From Euwallacea fornicatus (taxonomy: Eukaryota > Arthropoda > Insecta > Coleoptera > Curculionidae): a stretch of 64,000 bases of DNA. The stretch lies in contig NW_027096022.1 of the NCBI RefSeq assembly GCF_040115645.1, positions 62,001 through 126,000 of the forward strand. Direction: 5' to 3'. A program made the position numbers and the translations under genes. The notes below the pieces were generated by a model. It saw only the letters and a program-made list of their open reading frames with translations, did no database searches and had not been told where the DNA came from. Below, in pieces: positions 13,427 through 28,042 of the stretch (positions are counted from its first letter, which is position 1; the number at the start of each line of letters is the position of its first letter).

Positions 13427-15370
13427 TGTCAAATTAATCACCGCGACGAGATCTTTAAGATTACAAAACACATCATAATTACATCTTGTTGAATTTCCAA
13501 GAAAAATAGGACTTTATGTGCTCAAACACTCAAAATGTGTGATTGTTCTAAATTTGAAGTTCGATAACTTCGACAAATGACGACCAAATGTCTTAAACAG
13601 AGTGTCAAATTAATCAGCTCGACGAGATCTTTAAGATGACAAAACACATCATAATTGTATCTTGTTGAATTTCCAAGAAAAATAGTACTTTATGTGCTCA
13701 AACACTCAAAATGTGTGATTGTTCTAAATTTGAAGTTCGATAACTTCGACAAATGACGACCAAATGTCTTAAACAGAGTGTCAAATTAATCAGCTCGACG
13801 AGATCTTTAAGATGACAAAACACATCATAATTGCATCTTGTTGAATTTCCAAGAAAAATAGTACTTTATGTGCTCAAACACTCAAAATGTGTGATTGTTC
13901 TAAATTTGAAGTTCGATAACTTCGACAAATGACGACCAAATGTCGTAAACAGAGTGTCAAATTAATCAGCTCGACGAGATCTTTAAGATGACAAAACACA
14001 TCATAATTGCATCTTGTTGAATTTCCAAGAAAAATAGTACTTTATGTGCTCAAACACTCAAAATGTGTGATTGTTCTAAATTTGAAGTTCGATAACTACG
14101 ACAAATGACGACCAAATATCTTAAACAAAGTGTCAAATTAATCAGCTCGACGAGATCTTTAAGATGACAAAACACATCATAATTGCATCTTGTTGAATTT
14201 CCAAGAAAAATAGTACTTTATGTGCTCAAACACTCAAAATGTGTGATTGTTCTAAATTTGAAGTTCGATAACTTCGACAAATGACGACCAAATGTCTTAA
14301 ACAGAGTGTCAAATTAATCAGCTCGACAAGATCTTTAAGATGACAAAACACATCGTGATTGCATCTTGTTGAATTTCAGAGAAAAATAGAACTTTATCTG
14401 CTCAAACACACAACTTTTGTGACTTTTCAAATTTTGAATCTCGATAACTACGACAAATGACGACCAAATGTCTTAAACATAGTGTCAAATTAATCACCGC
14501 GACGAGATCTTTAAGATGACAAAACACATCATAATTGCATCTTGTTGAATTTCCAAGAAAAATAGGACTTTATGTGCTCAAACACTCAAAATGTGTGATT
14601 GTTCTAAATTTGAAGTTCGATAACTACGACAAATGACGACCAAATATCTTAAACAAAGTGTCAAATTAATCAGCTCGACGAGATCTTTAAGATGACAAAA
14701 CACATCATAATTGCATCTTGTTGAATTTCCAAGAAAAATAGTACTTTATGTGCTCAAACACTCAAAATGTGTGATTGTTCTAAATTTGAAGTTCGATAAC
14801 TTCGACAAATGACGACCAAATGTCTTAAACAGAGTGTCAAATTAATCAGCTCGACAAGATCTTTAAGATGACAAAACACATCATGATTGCATCTTGTTGA
14901 ATTTCAGAGAAAAATAGTACTTTATGTGCTCAAACACTCAAAATGTGTGATTGTTCTAAATTTGAAGTTCGATAACTTCGACAAATGACGACCAAATGTC
15001 TTAAACAGAGTGTCAAATTAATCAGCTCGACAAGATCTTTAAGATGACAAAACACATCGTGATTGCATCTTGTTGAATTTCAGAGAAAAATAGAACTTTA
15101 TCTGCTCAAACACACAACTTTTGTGACTTTTCAAATTTTGAATCTCGATAACTACGACAAATGACGACCAAATGTCTTAAACAGAGTGTCAAATTAATCA
15201 GCTCGACAAGATCTTTAAGATGACAAAACACATCGTGATTGCATCTTGTTGAATTTCAGAGAAAAATAGAACTTTATCTGCTCAAACACACAACTTTTGT
15301 GACTTTTCAAATTTTGAATCTCGATAACTACGACAAATGACGACCAAATGTCTTAAACAGAGTGTCAAAT
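13427..15370 (+). repeat. Linker between the 28-mer HOR and the TTGATCAG HOR domain
   Basis: The first 166 bp (to 13592) continue the 4922-bp repeat. The rest is mostly J monomers with CATAATTGC, CCAAG and GTACTT, with K monomers near 14.4 kb and 15.1-15.3 kb. From about 14.8 kb the order of types (CGACAAG with CATGAT, then two CGACAAG/CGTGAT monomers, then TTGATCAG) is that of the anchor module that delimits later HOR units. This segment therefore belongs to the next domain. A one-off ATTGTATC (for ATTGCATC) occurs near 13657. Confidence 0.8.
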
Positions 15371-18300
15371 TGATCAGCTCGACAAGATCTTTAAGATGAC
15401 AAAACACATCATGATTGCATCTTGTTGAATTTCAGAGAAAAATAGTACTTTATGTGCTCAAACACTCAAAATGTGTGATTGTTCTAAATTTGAAGTTCAA
15501 TAACTTCGACAAATGACGACCAAATATCTTAAACAGAGTGTCAAATTAATCACCGCGACGAGATCTTTAAGATTACAAAACACATCATAATTGCATCTTG
15601 TTGAATTTCCAAGAAAAATAGGACTTTATGTGCTCAAACACTCAAAATGTGTGATTGTTCTAAATTTGAAGTTCGATAACTACGACAAATGACGACCAAA
15701 TGTCTTAAACAGAGTGTCAAATTAATCAGCTCGACGAGATCTTTAAGATGATAAAACACATCATAATTGCATCTTGTTGAATTTCCAAGAAAAATAGTAC
15801 TTTATGTGCTCAAACACTCAAAATGTGTGATTGTTCTAAATTTGAAGTTCGATAACTTCGACAAATGACGACCAAATGTCTTAAACATAGTGTCAAATTA
15901 ATCACCGCGACGAGATCTTTAAGATTACAAAACACATCATAATTACATCTTGTTGAATTTCCAAAAAAAATAGGACTTTATGTGCTCAAACACTCAAAAT
16001 GTGTGATTGTTCTAAATTTGAAGTTCGATAACTACGACAAATGACGACCAAATATCTTAAACAGAGTGTCAAATTAATCAGCTCGACGAGATCTTTAAGA
16101 TGACAAAACACATCATAATTGCATCTTGTTGAATTTCCAAGAAAAATAGTACTTTATGTGCTCAAACACTCAAAATGTGTGATTGTTCTAAATTTGAAGT
16201 TCGATAACTTCGACAAATGACGACCAAATGTCTTAAACATAGTGTCAAATTAATCACCGCGACGAGATCTTTAAGATTACAAAACACATCATAATTACAT
16301 CTTGTTGAATTTCCAAGAAAAATAGGACTTTATGTGCTCAAACACTCAAAATGTGTGATTGTTCTAAATTTGAAGTTCGATAACTACGACAAATGACGAC
16401 CAAATATCTTAAACAAAGTGTCAAATTAATCAGCTCGACGAGATCTTTAAGATGACAAAACACATCATAATTGCATCTTGTTGAATTTCCAAGAAAAATA
16501 GTACTTTATGTGCTCAAACACTCAAAATGTGTGATTGTTCTAAATTTGAAGTTCGATAACTTCGACAAATGACGACCAAATGTCTTAAACATAGTGTCAA
16601 ATTAATCACCGCGACGAGATCTTTAAGATTACAAAACACATCATAATTACATCTTGTTGAATTTCCAAGAAAAATAGGACTTTATGTGCTCAAACACTCA
16701 AAATGTGTGATTGTTCTAAATTTGAAGTTCGATAACTACGACAAATGACGACCAAATATCTTAAACAGAGTGTCAAATTAATCACCGCGACGAGATCTTT
16801 AAGATTACAAAACACATCATAATTACATCTTGTTGAATTTCCAAGAAAAATAGGACTTTATGTGCTCAAACACTCAAAATGTGTGATTGTTCTAAATTTG
16901 AAGTTCGATAACTTCGACAAATGACGACCAAATATCTTAAACAAAGTGTCAAATTAATCAGCTCGACGAGATCTTTAAGATGACAAAACACATCATAATT
17001 GCATCTTGTTGAATTTCCAAGAAAAATAGTACTTTATGTGCTCAAACACTCAAAATGTGTGATTGTTCTAAATTTGAAGTTCGATAACTACGACAAATGA
17101 CGACCAAATGTCTTAAACAGAGTGTCAAATTAATCAGCTCGACAAGATCTTTAAGATGACAAAACACATCATGATTGCATCTTGTTGAATTTCAGAGAAA
17201 AATAGAACTTTATCTGCTCAAACACACAACTTTTGTGACTTTTCAAATTTTGAATCTCGATAACTACGACAAATGACGACCAAATGTCTTAAACAGAGTG
17301 TCAAATTAATCAGCTCGACAAGATCTTTAAGATGACAAAACACATCGTGATTGCATCTTGTTGAATTTCAGAGAAAAATAGAACTTTATCTGCTCAAACA
17401 CACAACTTTTGTGACTTTTCAAATTTTGAATCTCGATAACTTCGACAAATGACGACCAAATGTCTTAAACATAGTGTCAAATTAATCACCGTGACGAGAT
17501 CTTTAAGATGACAAAACACATCATGATTGCATCTTGTTGAATTTCAGAGAAAAATAGTACTTTATGTGCTCAAACACACAACTTTTGTGACTTTTCAAAT
17601 TTTGAATCTCGATAACTTCGACAAATGACGACCAAATGTCTTAAACAGAGTGTCAAATTAATCAGCTCGACGAGATCTTTAAGATGACAAAACACATCAT
17701 AATTGCATCTTGTTGAATTTCCAACAAAAATAGCACTTTATCTGCTCAAACACACAACTTTTGTGACTTTTCAAATTTTGAATCTCGATAACTTCGACAA
17801 ATGACGACCAAATGTCTTAAACAGAGTGTCAAATTAATCAGCTCGACGAGATCTTTAAGATGACAAAACACATCATAATTGCGTCTTGTTGACTTTCCAA
17901 CAAAAATAGCACTTTATCTGCTCAAACACACAACTTTTGTGAATTTTCAAATTTTGAATCTCGATAACTTCGACAAATGACGACCAAATGTCTTAAACAG
18001 AGTGTCAAATTAATCACCGCGACGAGATCTTTAAGATTACAAAACACATCATAATTACATCTTGTTGAATTTCCAAGAAAAATAGGACTTTATGTGCTCA
18101 AACACTCAAAATGTGTGATTGTTCTAAATTTGAAGTTCGATAACTACGACAAATGACGACCAAATGTCTTAAACAGAGTGTCAAATTAATCAGCTCGACG
18201 AGATCTTTAAGATGATAAAACACATCATAATTGCATCTTGTTGAATTTCCAAGAAAAATAGTACTTTATGTGCTCAAACACTCAAAATGTGTGATTGTTC

Positions 18301-20826
18301 TAAATTTGAAGTTCGATAACTTCGACAAATGACGACCAAATGTCTTAAACATAGTGTCAAATTAATCACCGCGACGAGATCTTTAAGATTACAAAACACA
18401 TCATAATTACATCTTGTTGAATTTCCAAAAAAAATAGGACTTTATGTGCTCAAACACTCAAAATGTGTGATTGTTCTAAATTTGAAGTTCGATAACTACG
18501 ACAAATGACGACCAAATATCTTAAACAGAGTGTCAAATTAATCAGCTCGACGAGATCTTTAAGATGACAAAACACATCATAATTGCATCTTGTTGAATTT
18601 CCAAGAAAAATAGTACTTTATGTGCTCAAACACTCAAAATGTGTGATTGTTCTAAATTTGAAGTTCGATAACTTCGACAAATGACGACCAAATGTCTTAA
18701 ACATAGTGTCAAATTAATCACCGCGACGAGATCTTTAAGATTACAAAACACATCATAATTACATCTTGTTGAATTTCCAAGAAAAATAGGACTTTATGTG
18801 CTCAAACACTCAAAATGTGTGATTGTTCTAAATTTGAAGTTCGATAACTACGACAAATGACGACCAAATGTCTTAAACAGAGTGTCAAATTAATCAGCTC
18901 GACGAGATCTTTAAGATGATAAAACACATCATAATTGCATCTTGTTGAATTTCCAAGAAAAATAGTACTTTATGTGCTCAAACACTCAAAATGTGTGATT
19001 GTTCTAAATTTGAAGTTCGATAACTTCGACAAATGACGACCAAATGTCTTAAACATAGTGTCAAATTAATCACCGCGACGAGATCTTTAAGATTACAAAA
19101 CACATCATAATTACATCTTGTTGAATTTCCAAAAAAAATAGGACTTTATGTGCTCAAACACTCAAAATGTGTGATTGTTCTAAATTTGAAGTTCGATAAC
19201 TACGACAAATGACGACCAAATATCTTAAACAGAGTGTCAAATTAATCAGCTCGACGAGATCTTTAAGATGACAAAACACATCATAATTGCATCTTGTTGA
19301 ATTTCCAAGAAAAATAGTACTTTATGTGCTCAAACACTCAAAATGTGAGATTGTTCTAAATTTGAAGTTCGATAACTACGACAAATGACGACCAAATATC
19401 TTAAACAAAGTGTCAAATTAATCAGCTCGACGAGATCTTTAAGATGACAAAACACATCATAATTGCATCTTGTTGAATTTCCAAGAAAAATAGTACTTTA
19501 TGTGCTCAAACACTCAAAATGTGTGATTGTTCTAAATTTGAAGTTCGATAACTTCGACAAATGACGACCAAATGTCTTAAACATAGTGTCAAATTAATCA
19601 CCGCGACGAGATCTTTAAGATTACAAAACACATCATAATTACATCTTGTTGAATTTCCAAGAAAAATAGGACTTTATGTGCTCAAACACTCAAAATGTGT
19701 GATTGTTCTAAATTTGAAGTTCGATAACTACGACAAATGACGACCAAATATCTTAAACAGAGTGTCAAATTAATCACCGCGACGAGATCTTTAAGATTAC
19801 AAAACACATCATAATTACATCTTGTTGAATTTCCAAGAAAAATAGGACTTTATGTGCTCAAACACTCAAAATGTGTGATTGTTCTAAATTTGAAGTTCGA
19901 TAACTTCGACAAATGACGACCAAATGTCTTAAACATAGTGTCAAATTAATCACCGTGACGAGATCTTTAAAATTACAAAACACATCATAATTACATCTTG
20001 TTGAATTTCCAAGAAAAATAGGACTTTATGTGCTCAAACACTCAAAATGTGTGATTGTTCTAAATTTGAAGTTCGATAACTACGACAAATGACGACCAAA
20101 TATCTTAAACAGAGTGTCAAATTAATCACCGCGACGAGATCTTTAAGATGACAAAACACATCATAATTGCATCTTGTTGAATTTCCAAGAAAAATAGTAC
20201 TTTATGTGCTCAAACACTCAAAATGTGTGATTGTTCTAAATTTGAAGTTCGATAACTTCGACAAATGACGACCAAATGTCTTAAACAGAGTGTCAAATTA
20301 ATCAGCTCGACAAGATCTTTAAGATGACAAAACACATCATGATTGCATCTTGTTGAATTTCAGAGAAAAATAGTACTTTATGTGCTCAAACACTCAAAAT
20401 GTGTGATTGTTCTAAATTTGAAGTTCGATAACTTCGACAAATGACGACCAAATGTCTTAAACAGAGTGTCAAATTAATCAGCTCGACAAGATCTTTAAGA
20501 TGACAAAACACATCGTGATTGCATCTTGTTGAATTTCAGAGAAAAATAGAACTTTATCTGCTCAAACACACAACTTTTGTGACTTTTCAAATTTTGAATC
20601 TCGATAACTACGACAAATGACGACCAAATGTCTTAAACAGAGTGTCAAATTAATCAGCTCGACAAGATCTTTAAGATGACAAAACACATCGTGATTGCAT
20701 CTTGTTGAATTTCAGAGAAAAATAGAACTTTATCTGCTCAAACACACAACTTTTGTGACTTTTCAAATTTTGAATCTCGATAACTACGACAAATGACGAC
20801 CAAATGTCTTAAACAGAGTGTCAAAT
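15371..20826 (+). repeat. HOR unit 1 of the TTGATCAG domain, 31 monomers (5456 bp)
   Basis: The unit is measured from one TGATCAG (for the usual TAATCAG) to the next and is exactly 31 x 176 bp. It is the longest of nine units and looks composite: GATGATAAAA occurs three times (landmarks 15751, 18215, 18919; spacings of 14 and 4 monomers), and a K-rich patch at about 17.1-17.96 kb is inserted between them. Its anchor lacks the monomer with GATCATTAAG that follows TGATCAG in all later units. Singletons include GTGAGA near 19348 and AAATTAC at 19971. Confidence 0.85.
17100..17960 (+). repeat. K-rich module with rare CCAAC/TAGCAC monomers
   Basis: About five monomers are K or hybrid type. Two (CCAAC at 17721 and 17897) have TTTCCAACAAAAATAGCAC; the second also has GCGTC and GACTTTCC. 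The same series, including those double variants, reappears around 48.4-49.6 kb: CCAAC 17721 and 49225 are 179 periods apart, and the GACTTTCC copies 17897 and 49577 are 180 periods apart. Here the module sits inside HOR unit 1; there it marks the end of the domain. Confidence 0.82.
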
Positions 20827-23818
20827 TGATCAGCTCGACAAGATCTTTAAGATGACAAAACACATCATGATTGCATCTTGTTGAATTTCAGAGAAAAATA
20901 GTACTTTATGTGCTCAAACAATCAAAATGTGTGATTGTTCTAAATTTGAAGTTCGATAACTTCGACAAATGACGACCAAATGTCTTAAACATAGTGTCAA
21001 ATTAATCACCGCGACGAGATCATTAAGATGACAAAACACATCATGATTGCATCTTGTTGAATTTCAGAGAAAAATAGTACTTTATGTGCTCAAACACTCA
21101 AAATGTGTGATTGTTCTAAATTTGAAGTTCAATAACTTCGACAAATGACGACCAAATGTCTTAAACATAGTGTCAAATTAATCACCGCGACGAGATCTTT
21201 AAGATTACAAAACACATCATAATTACATCTTGTTGAATTTCCAAGAAAAATAGGACTTTATGTGCTCAAACACTCAAAATGTGTGATTGTTCTAAATTTG
21301 AAGTTCGATAACTTCGACAAATGACGACCAAATGTCTTAAACATAGTGTCAAATTAATCACCGCGACGAGATCTTTAAGATTACAAAACACATCATAATT
21401 ACATCTTGTTGAATTTCCAAGAAAAATAGGACTTTATGTGCTCAAACACTCAAAATGTGTGATTGTTCTAAATTTGAAGTTCGATAACTTCGACAAATGA
21501 CGACCAAATGTCTTAAACATAGTGTCAAATTAATCACCGCGACGAGATCTTTAAGATTACAAAACACATCATAATTGCATCTTGTTGAATTTCCAAGAAA
21601 AATAGGACTTTATGTGCTCAAACACTCAAAATGTGTGATTGTTCTAAATTTGAAGTTCGATAACTTCGACAAATGACGACCAAATGTCTTAAACATAGTG
21701 TCAAATTAATCACCGCGACGAGATCTTTAAGATTACAAAACACATCATAATTACATCTTGTTGAATTTCCAAGAAAAATAGGACTTTATGTGCTCAAACA
21801 CTCAAAATGTGTGATTGTTCTAAATTTGAAGTTCGATAACTACGACAAATGACGACCAAATGTCTTAAACAGAGTGTCAAATTAATCAGCTCGACGAGAT
21901 CTTTAAGATGATAAAACACATCATAATTGCATCTTGTTGAATTTCCAAGAAAAATAGTACTTTATGTGCTCAAACACTCAAAATGTGTGATTGTTCTAAA
22001 TTTGAAGTTCGATAACTTCGACAAATGACGACCAAATGTCTTAAACATAGTGTCAAATTAATCACCGCGACGAGATCTTTAAGATTACAAAACACATCAT
22101 AATTACATCTTGTTGAATTTCCAAAAAAAATAGGACTTTATGTGCTCAAACACTCAAAATGTGTGATTGTTCTAAATTTGAAGTTCGATAACTACGACAA
22201 ATGACGACCAAATATCTTAAACAGAGTGTCAAATTAATCAGCTCGACGAGATCTTTAAGATGACAAAACACATCATAATTGCATCTTGTTGAATTTCCAA
22301 GAAAAATAGTACTTTATGTGCTCAAACACTCAAAATGTGTGATTGTTCTAAATTTGAAGTTCGATAACTACGACAAATGACGACCAAATATCTTAAACAA
22401 AGTGTCAAATTAATCAGCTCGACGAGATCTTTAAGATGACAAAACACATCATAATTGCATCTTGTTGAATTTCCAAGAAAAATAGTACTTTATGTGCTCA
22501 AACACTCAAAATGTGTGATTGTTCTAAATTTGAAGTTCGATAACTTCGACAAATGACGACCAAATGTCTTAAACATAGTGTCAAATTAATCACCGCGACG
22601 AGATCTTTAAGATTACAAAACACATAATAATTACATCTTGTTGAATTTCCAAGAAAAATAGGACTTTATGTGCTCAAACACTCAAAATGTGTGATTGTTC
22701 TAAATTTGAAGTTCGATAACTACGACAAATGACGACCAAATATCTTAAACAGAGTGTCAAATTAATCACCGCGACGAGATCTTTAAGATTACAAAACACA
22801 TCATAATTACATCTTGTTGAATTTCCAAGAAAAATAGGACTTTATGTGCTCAAACACTCAAAATGTGTGATTGTTCTAAATTTGAAGTTCGATAACTTCG
22901 ACAAATGACGACCAAATGTCTTAAACATAGTGTCAAATTAATCACCGTGACGAGATCTTTAAGATTACAAAACACATCATAATTACATCTTGTTGAATTT
23001 CCAAGAAAAATAGGACTTTATGTGCTCAAACACTCAAAATGTGTGATTGTTCTAAATTTGAAGTTCGATAACTACGACAAATGACGACCAAATATCTTAA
23101 ACAGAGTGTCAAATTAATCACCGCGACGAGATCTTTAAGATGACAAAACACATCATAATTGCATCTTGTTGAATTTCCAAGAAAAATAGTACTTTATGTG
23201 CTCAAACACTCAAAATGTGTGATTGTTCTAAATTTGAAGTTCGATAACTTCGACAAATGACGACCAAATGTCTTAAACAGAGTGTCAAATTAATCAGCTC
23301 GACAAGATCTTTAAGATGACAAAACACATCATGATTGCATCTTGTTGAATTTCAGAGAAAAATAGTACTTTATGTGCTCAAACACTCAAAATGTGTGATT
23401 GTTCTAAATTTGAAGTTCGATAACTTCGACAAATGACGACCAAATGTCTTAAACAGAGTGTCAAATTAACCAGCTCGACAAGATCTTTAAGATGACAAAA
23501 CACATCGTGATTGCATCTTGTTGAATTTCAGAGAAAAATAGAACTTTATCTGCTCAAACACACAACTTTTGTGACTTTTCAAATTTTGAATCTCGATAAC
23601 TACGACAAATGACGACCAAATGTCTTAAACAGAGTGTCAAATTAATCAGCTCGACAAGATCTTTAAGATGACAAAACACATCGTGATTGCATCTTGTTGA
23701 ATTTCAGAGAAAAATAGAACTTTATCTGCTCAAACACACAACTTTTGTGACTTTTCAAATTTTGAATCTCGATAACTACGACAAATGACGACCAAATGTC
23801 TTAAACAGAGTGTCAAAT
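20827..23818 (+). repeat. HOR unit 2, 17 monomers (2992 bp)
   Basis: This unit runs from TGATCAG to TGATCAG and is exactly 17 periods. It opens with the anchor series: TTGATCAG with CAAACAATC, then GATCATTAAG (21021), then TTCAATAAC (near 21127). Four similar J monomers with CATAG and ACCGCG follow, then a GATGATAAAA monomer, a CCAAAAAAAATAGG monomer (near 22121), and the closing anchor with CGACAAG and CGTGAT monomers. It shares length with units 4 and 8 and appears to be the base size of the domain. Confidence 0.87.
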
Positions 23819-26800
23819 TGATCAGCTCGACAAGATCTTTAAGATGACAAAACACATCATGATTGCATCTTGTTGAATTTCAGAGAAAAATAGTACTTTA
23901 TGTGCTCAAACAATCAAAATGTGTGATTGTTCTAAATTTGAAGTTCGATAACTTCGACAAATGACGACCAAATGTCTTAAACATAGTGTCAAATTAATCA
24001 CCGCGACGAGATCATTAAGATGACAAAACACATCATGATTGCATCTTGTTGAATTTCAGAGAAAAATAGTACTTTATGTGCTCAAACACTCAAAATGTGT
24101 GATTGTTCTAAATTTGAAGTTCAATAACTTCGACAAATGACGACCAAATGTCTTAAACATAGTGTCAAATTAATCACCGCGACGAGATCTTTAAGATTAC
24201 AAAACACATCATAATTACATCTTGTTGAATTTCCAAGAAAAATAGGACTTTATGTGCTCAAACACTCAAAATGTGTGATTGTTCTAAATTTGAAGTTCGA
24301 TAACTTCGACAAATGACGACCAAATGTCTTAAACATAGTGTCAAATTAATCACCGCGACGAGATCTTTAAGATTACAAAACACATCATAATTACATCTTG
24401 TTGAATTTCCAAGAAAAATAGGACTTTATGTGCTCAAACACTCAAAATGTGTGATTGTTCTAAATTTGAAGTTCGATAACTTCGACAAATGACGACCAAA
24501 TGTCTTAAACATAGTGTCAAATTAATCACCGCGACGAGATCTTTAAGATTACAAAACACATCATAATTGCATCTTGTTGAATTTCCAAGAAAAATAGGAC
24601 TTTTTGTGCTCAAACACTCAAAATGTGTGATTGTTCTAAATTTGAAGTTCGATAACTTCGACAAATGACGACCAAATGTCTTAAACATAGTGTCAAATTA
24701 ATCACCGCGACGAGATCTTTAAGATTACAAAACACATCATAATTACATCTTGTTGAATTTCCAAGAAAAATAGGACTTTATGTGCTCAAACACTCAAAAT
24801 GTGTGATTGTTCTAAATTTGAAGTTCGATAACTACGACAAATGACGACCAAATGTCTTAAACAGAGTGTCAAATTAATCAGCTCGACGAGATCTTTAAGA
24901 TGATAAAACACATCATAATTGCATCTTGTTGAATTTCCAAGAAAAATAGTACTTTATGTGCTCAAACACTCAAAATGTGTGATTGTTCTAAATTTGAAGT
25001 TCGATAACTTCGACAAATGACGACCAAATGTCTTAAACATAGTGTCAAATTAATCACCGCGACGAGATCTTTAAGATTACAAAACACATCATAATTACAT
25101 CTTGTTGAATTTCCAAAAAAAATAGGACTTTATGTGCTCAAATACTCAAAATGTGTGATTGTTCTAAATTTGAAGTTCGATAACTACGACAAATGACGAC
25201 CAAATATCTTAAACAGAGTGTCAAATTAATCAGCTCGACGAGATCTTTAAGATGACAAAACACATCATAATTGCATCTTGTTGAATTTCCAAGAAAAATA
25301 GTACTTTATGTGCTCAAACACTCAAAATGTGTGATTGTTCTAAATTTGAAGTTCGATAACTACGACAAATGACGACCAAATATCTTAAACAAAGTGTCAA
25401 ATTAATCAGCTCGACGAGATCTTTAAGATGACAAAACACATCATAATTGCATCTTGTTGAATTTCCAAGAAAAATAGTACTTTATGTGCTCAAACACTCA
25501 AAATGTGTGATTGTTCTAAATTTGAAGTTCGATAACTTCGACAAATGACGACCAAATGTCTTAAACAGAGTGTCAAATTAATCAGCTCGACGAGATCTTT
25601 AAGATGACAAAACACATCATAATTGCATCTTGTTGAATTTCCAAGAAAAATAGTACTTTATGTGCTCAAACACTCAAAATGTGTGATTGTTCTAAATTTG
25701 AAGTTCGATAACTTCGACAAATGACGACCAAATGTCTTAAACATAGTGTCAAATTAATCACCGCGACGAGATCTTTAAGATTACAAAACACATCATAATT
25801 ACATCTTGTTGAATTTCCAAGAAAAATAGGACTTTATGTGCTCAAACACTCAAAATGTGTGATTGTTCTAAATTTGAAGTTCGATAACTACGACAAATGA
25901 CGACCAAATGTCTTAAACAGAGTGTCAAATTAATCAGCTCGACGAGATCTTTAAGATGATAAAACACATCATAATTGCATCTTGTTGAATTTCCAAGAAA
26001 AATAGTACTTTATGTGCTCAAACACTCAAAATGTGTGATTGTTCTAAATTTGAAGTTCGATAACTTCGACAAATGACGACCAAATGTCTTAAACATAGTG
26101 TCAAATTAATCACCGCGACGAGATCTTTAAGATTACAAAACACATCATAATTATATCTTGTTGAATTTCCAAAAAAAATAGGACTTTATGTGCTCAAACA
26201 CTCAAAATGTGTGATTGTTCTAAATTTGAAGTTCGATAACTACGACAAATGACGACCAAATATCTTAAACAGAGTGTCAAATTAATCAGCTCGACGAGAT
26301 CTTTAAGATGACAAAACACATCATAATTGCATCTTGTTGAATTTCCAAGAAAAATAGTACTTTATGTGCTCAAACACTCAAAATGTGTGATTGTTCTAAA
26401 TTTGAAGTTCGATAACTTCGACAAATGACGACCAAATGTCTTAAACATAGTGTCAAATTAATCACCGCGACGAGATCTTTAAGATTACAAAACACATCAT
26501 AATTACATCTTGTTGAATTTCCAAGAAAAATAGGACTTTATGTGCTCAAACACTCAAAATGTGTGATTGTTCTAAATTTGAAGTTCGATAACTACGACAA
26601 ATGACGACCAAATATCTTAAACAAAGTGTCAAATTAATCAGCTCGACGAGATCTTTAAGATGACAAAACACATCATAATTGCATCTTGTTGAATTTCCAA
26701 GAAAAATAGTACTTTATGTGCTCAAACACTCAAAATGTGTGATTGTTCTAAATTTGAAGTTCGATAACTTCGACAAATGACGACCAAATGTCTTAAACAT

Positions 26801-28042
26801 AGTGTCAAATTAATCACCGCGACGAGATCTTTAAGATTACAAAACACATCATAATTACATCTTGTTGAATTTCCAAGAAAAATAGGACTTTATGTGCTCA
26901 AACACTCAAAATGTGTGATTGTTCTAAATTTGAAGTTCGATAACTACGACAAATGACGACCAAATATCTTAAACAGAGTGTCAAATTAATCACCGCGACG
27001 AGATCTTTAAGATTACAAAACACATCATAATTACATCTTGTTGAATTTCCAAGAAAAATAGGACTTTATGTGCTCAAACACTCAAAATGTGTGATTGTTC
27101 TAAATTTGAAGTTCGATAACTTCGACAAATGACGACCAAATGTCTTAAACATAGTGTCAAATTAATCACCGTGACGAGATCTTTAAGATTACAAAACACA
27201 TCATAATTACATCTTGTTGAATTTCCAAGAAAAATAGGACTTTATGTGCTCAAACACTCAAAATGTGTGATTGTTCTAAATTTGAAGTTCGATAACTACG
27301 ACAAATGACGACCAAATATCTTAAACAAAGTGTCAAATTAATCAGCTCGACGAGATCTTTAAGATGACAAAACACATCATAATTGCATCTTGTTGAATTT
27401 CCAAGAAAAATAGTACTTTATGTGCTCAAACACTCAAAATGTGTGATTGTTCTAAATTTGAAGTTCGATAACTTCGACAAATGACGACCAAATGTCTTAA
27501 ACAGAGTGTCAAATTAATCAGCTCGACAAGATCTTTAAGATGACAAAACACATCATGATTGCATCTTGTTGAATTTCAGAGAAAAATAGTACTTTATGTG
27601 CTCAAACACTCAAAATGTGTGATTGTTCTAAATTTGAAGTTCGATAACTTCGACAAATGACGACCAAATGTCTTAAACAGAGTGTCAAATTAATCAGCTC
27701 GACAAGATCTTTAAGATGACAAAACACATCGTGATTGCATCTTGTTGAATTTCAGAGAAAAATAGAACTTTATCTGCTCAAACACACAACTTTTGTGACT
27801 TTTCAAATTTTGAATCTCGATAACTACGACAAATGACGACCAAATGTCTTAAACAGAGTGTCAAATTAATCAGCTCGACAAGATCTTTAAGATGACAAAA
27901 CACATCGTGATTGCATCTTGTTGAATTTCAGAGAAAAATAGAACTTTATCTGCTCAAACACACAACTTTTGTGACTTTTCAAATTTTGAATCTCGATAAC
28001 TACGACAAATGACGACCAAATGTCTTAAACAGAGTGTCAAAT
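23819..28042 (+). repeat. HOR unit 3, 24 monomers (4224 bp)
   Basis: The unit is exactly 24 periods. The first part copies unit 2, after which the GATGATAAAA module occurs twice, at 24903 and 25959, 1056 bp (6 periods) apart. The extra length relative to a 17-mer is therefore internal duplication. Low-frequency singletons include T at 24604, T at 25143 and T near 26154. The change at 24604 removes a recurrent minus-strand stop and creates a chance 84-codon frame (24434-24688), which I do not regard as a gene. Confidence 0.86.

Noticed and set aside
24434..24688. 84-codon open frame on the minus strand starting with ATG
   Set aside because: It lies wholly inside the satellite. The frame is open only because T replaces A at 24604, changing a TAA stop that most J monomers carry in that frame. 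The translation simply repeats itself every 176 bp with frame shifts, and no codon or domain signal is visible.
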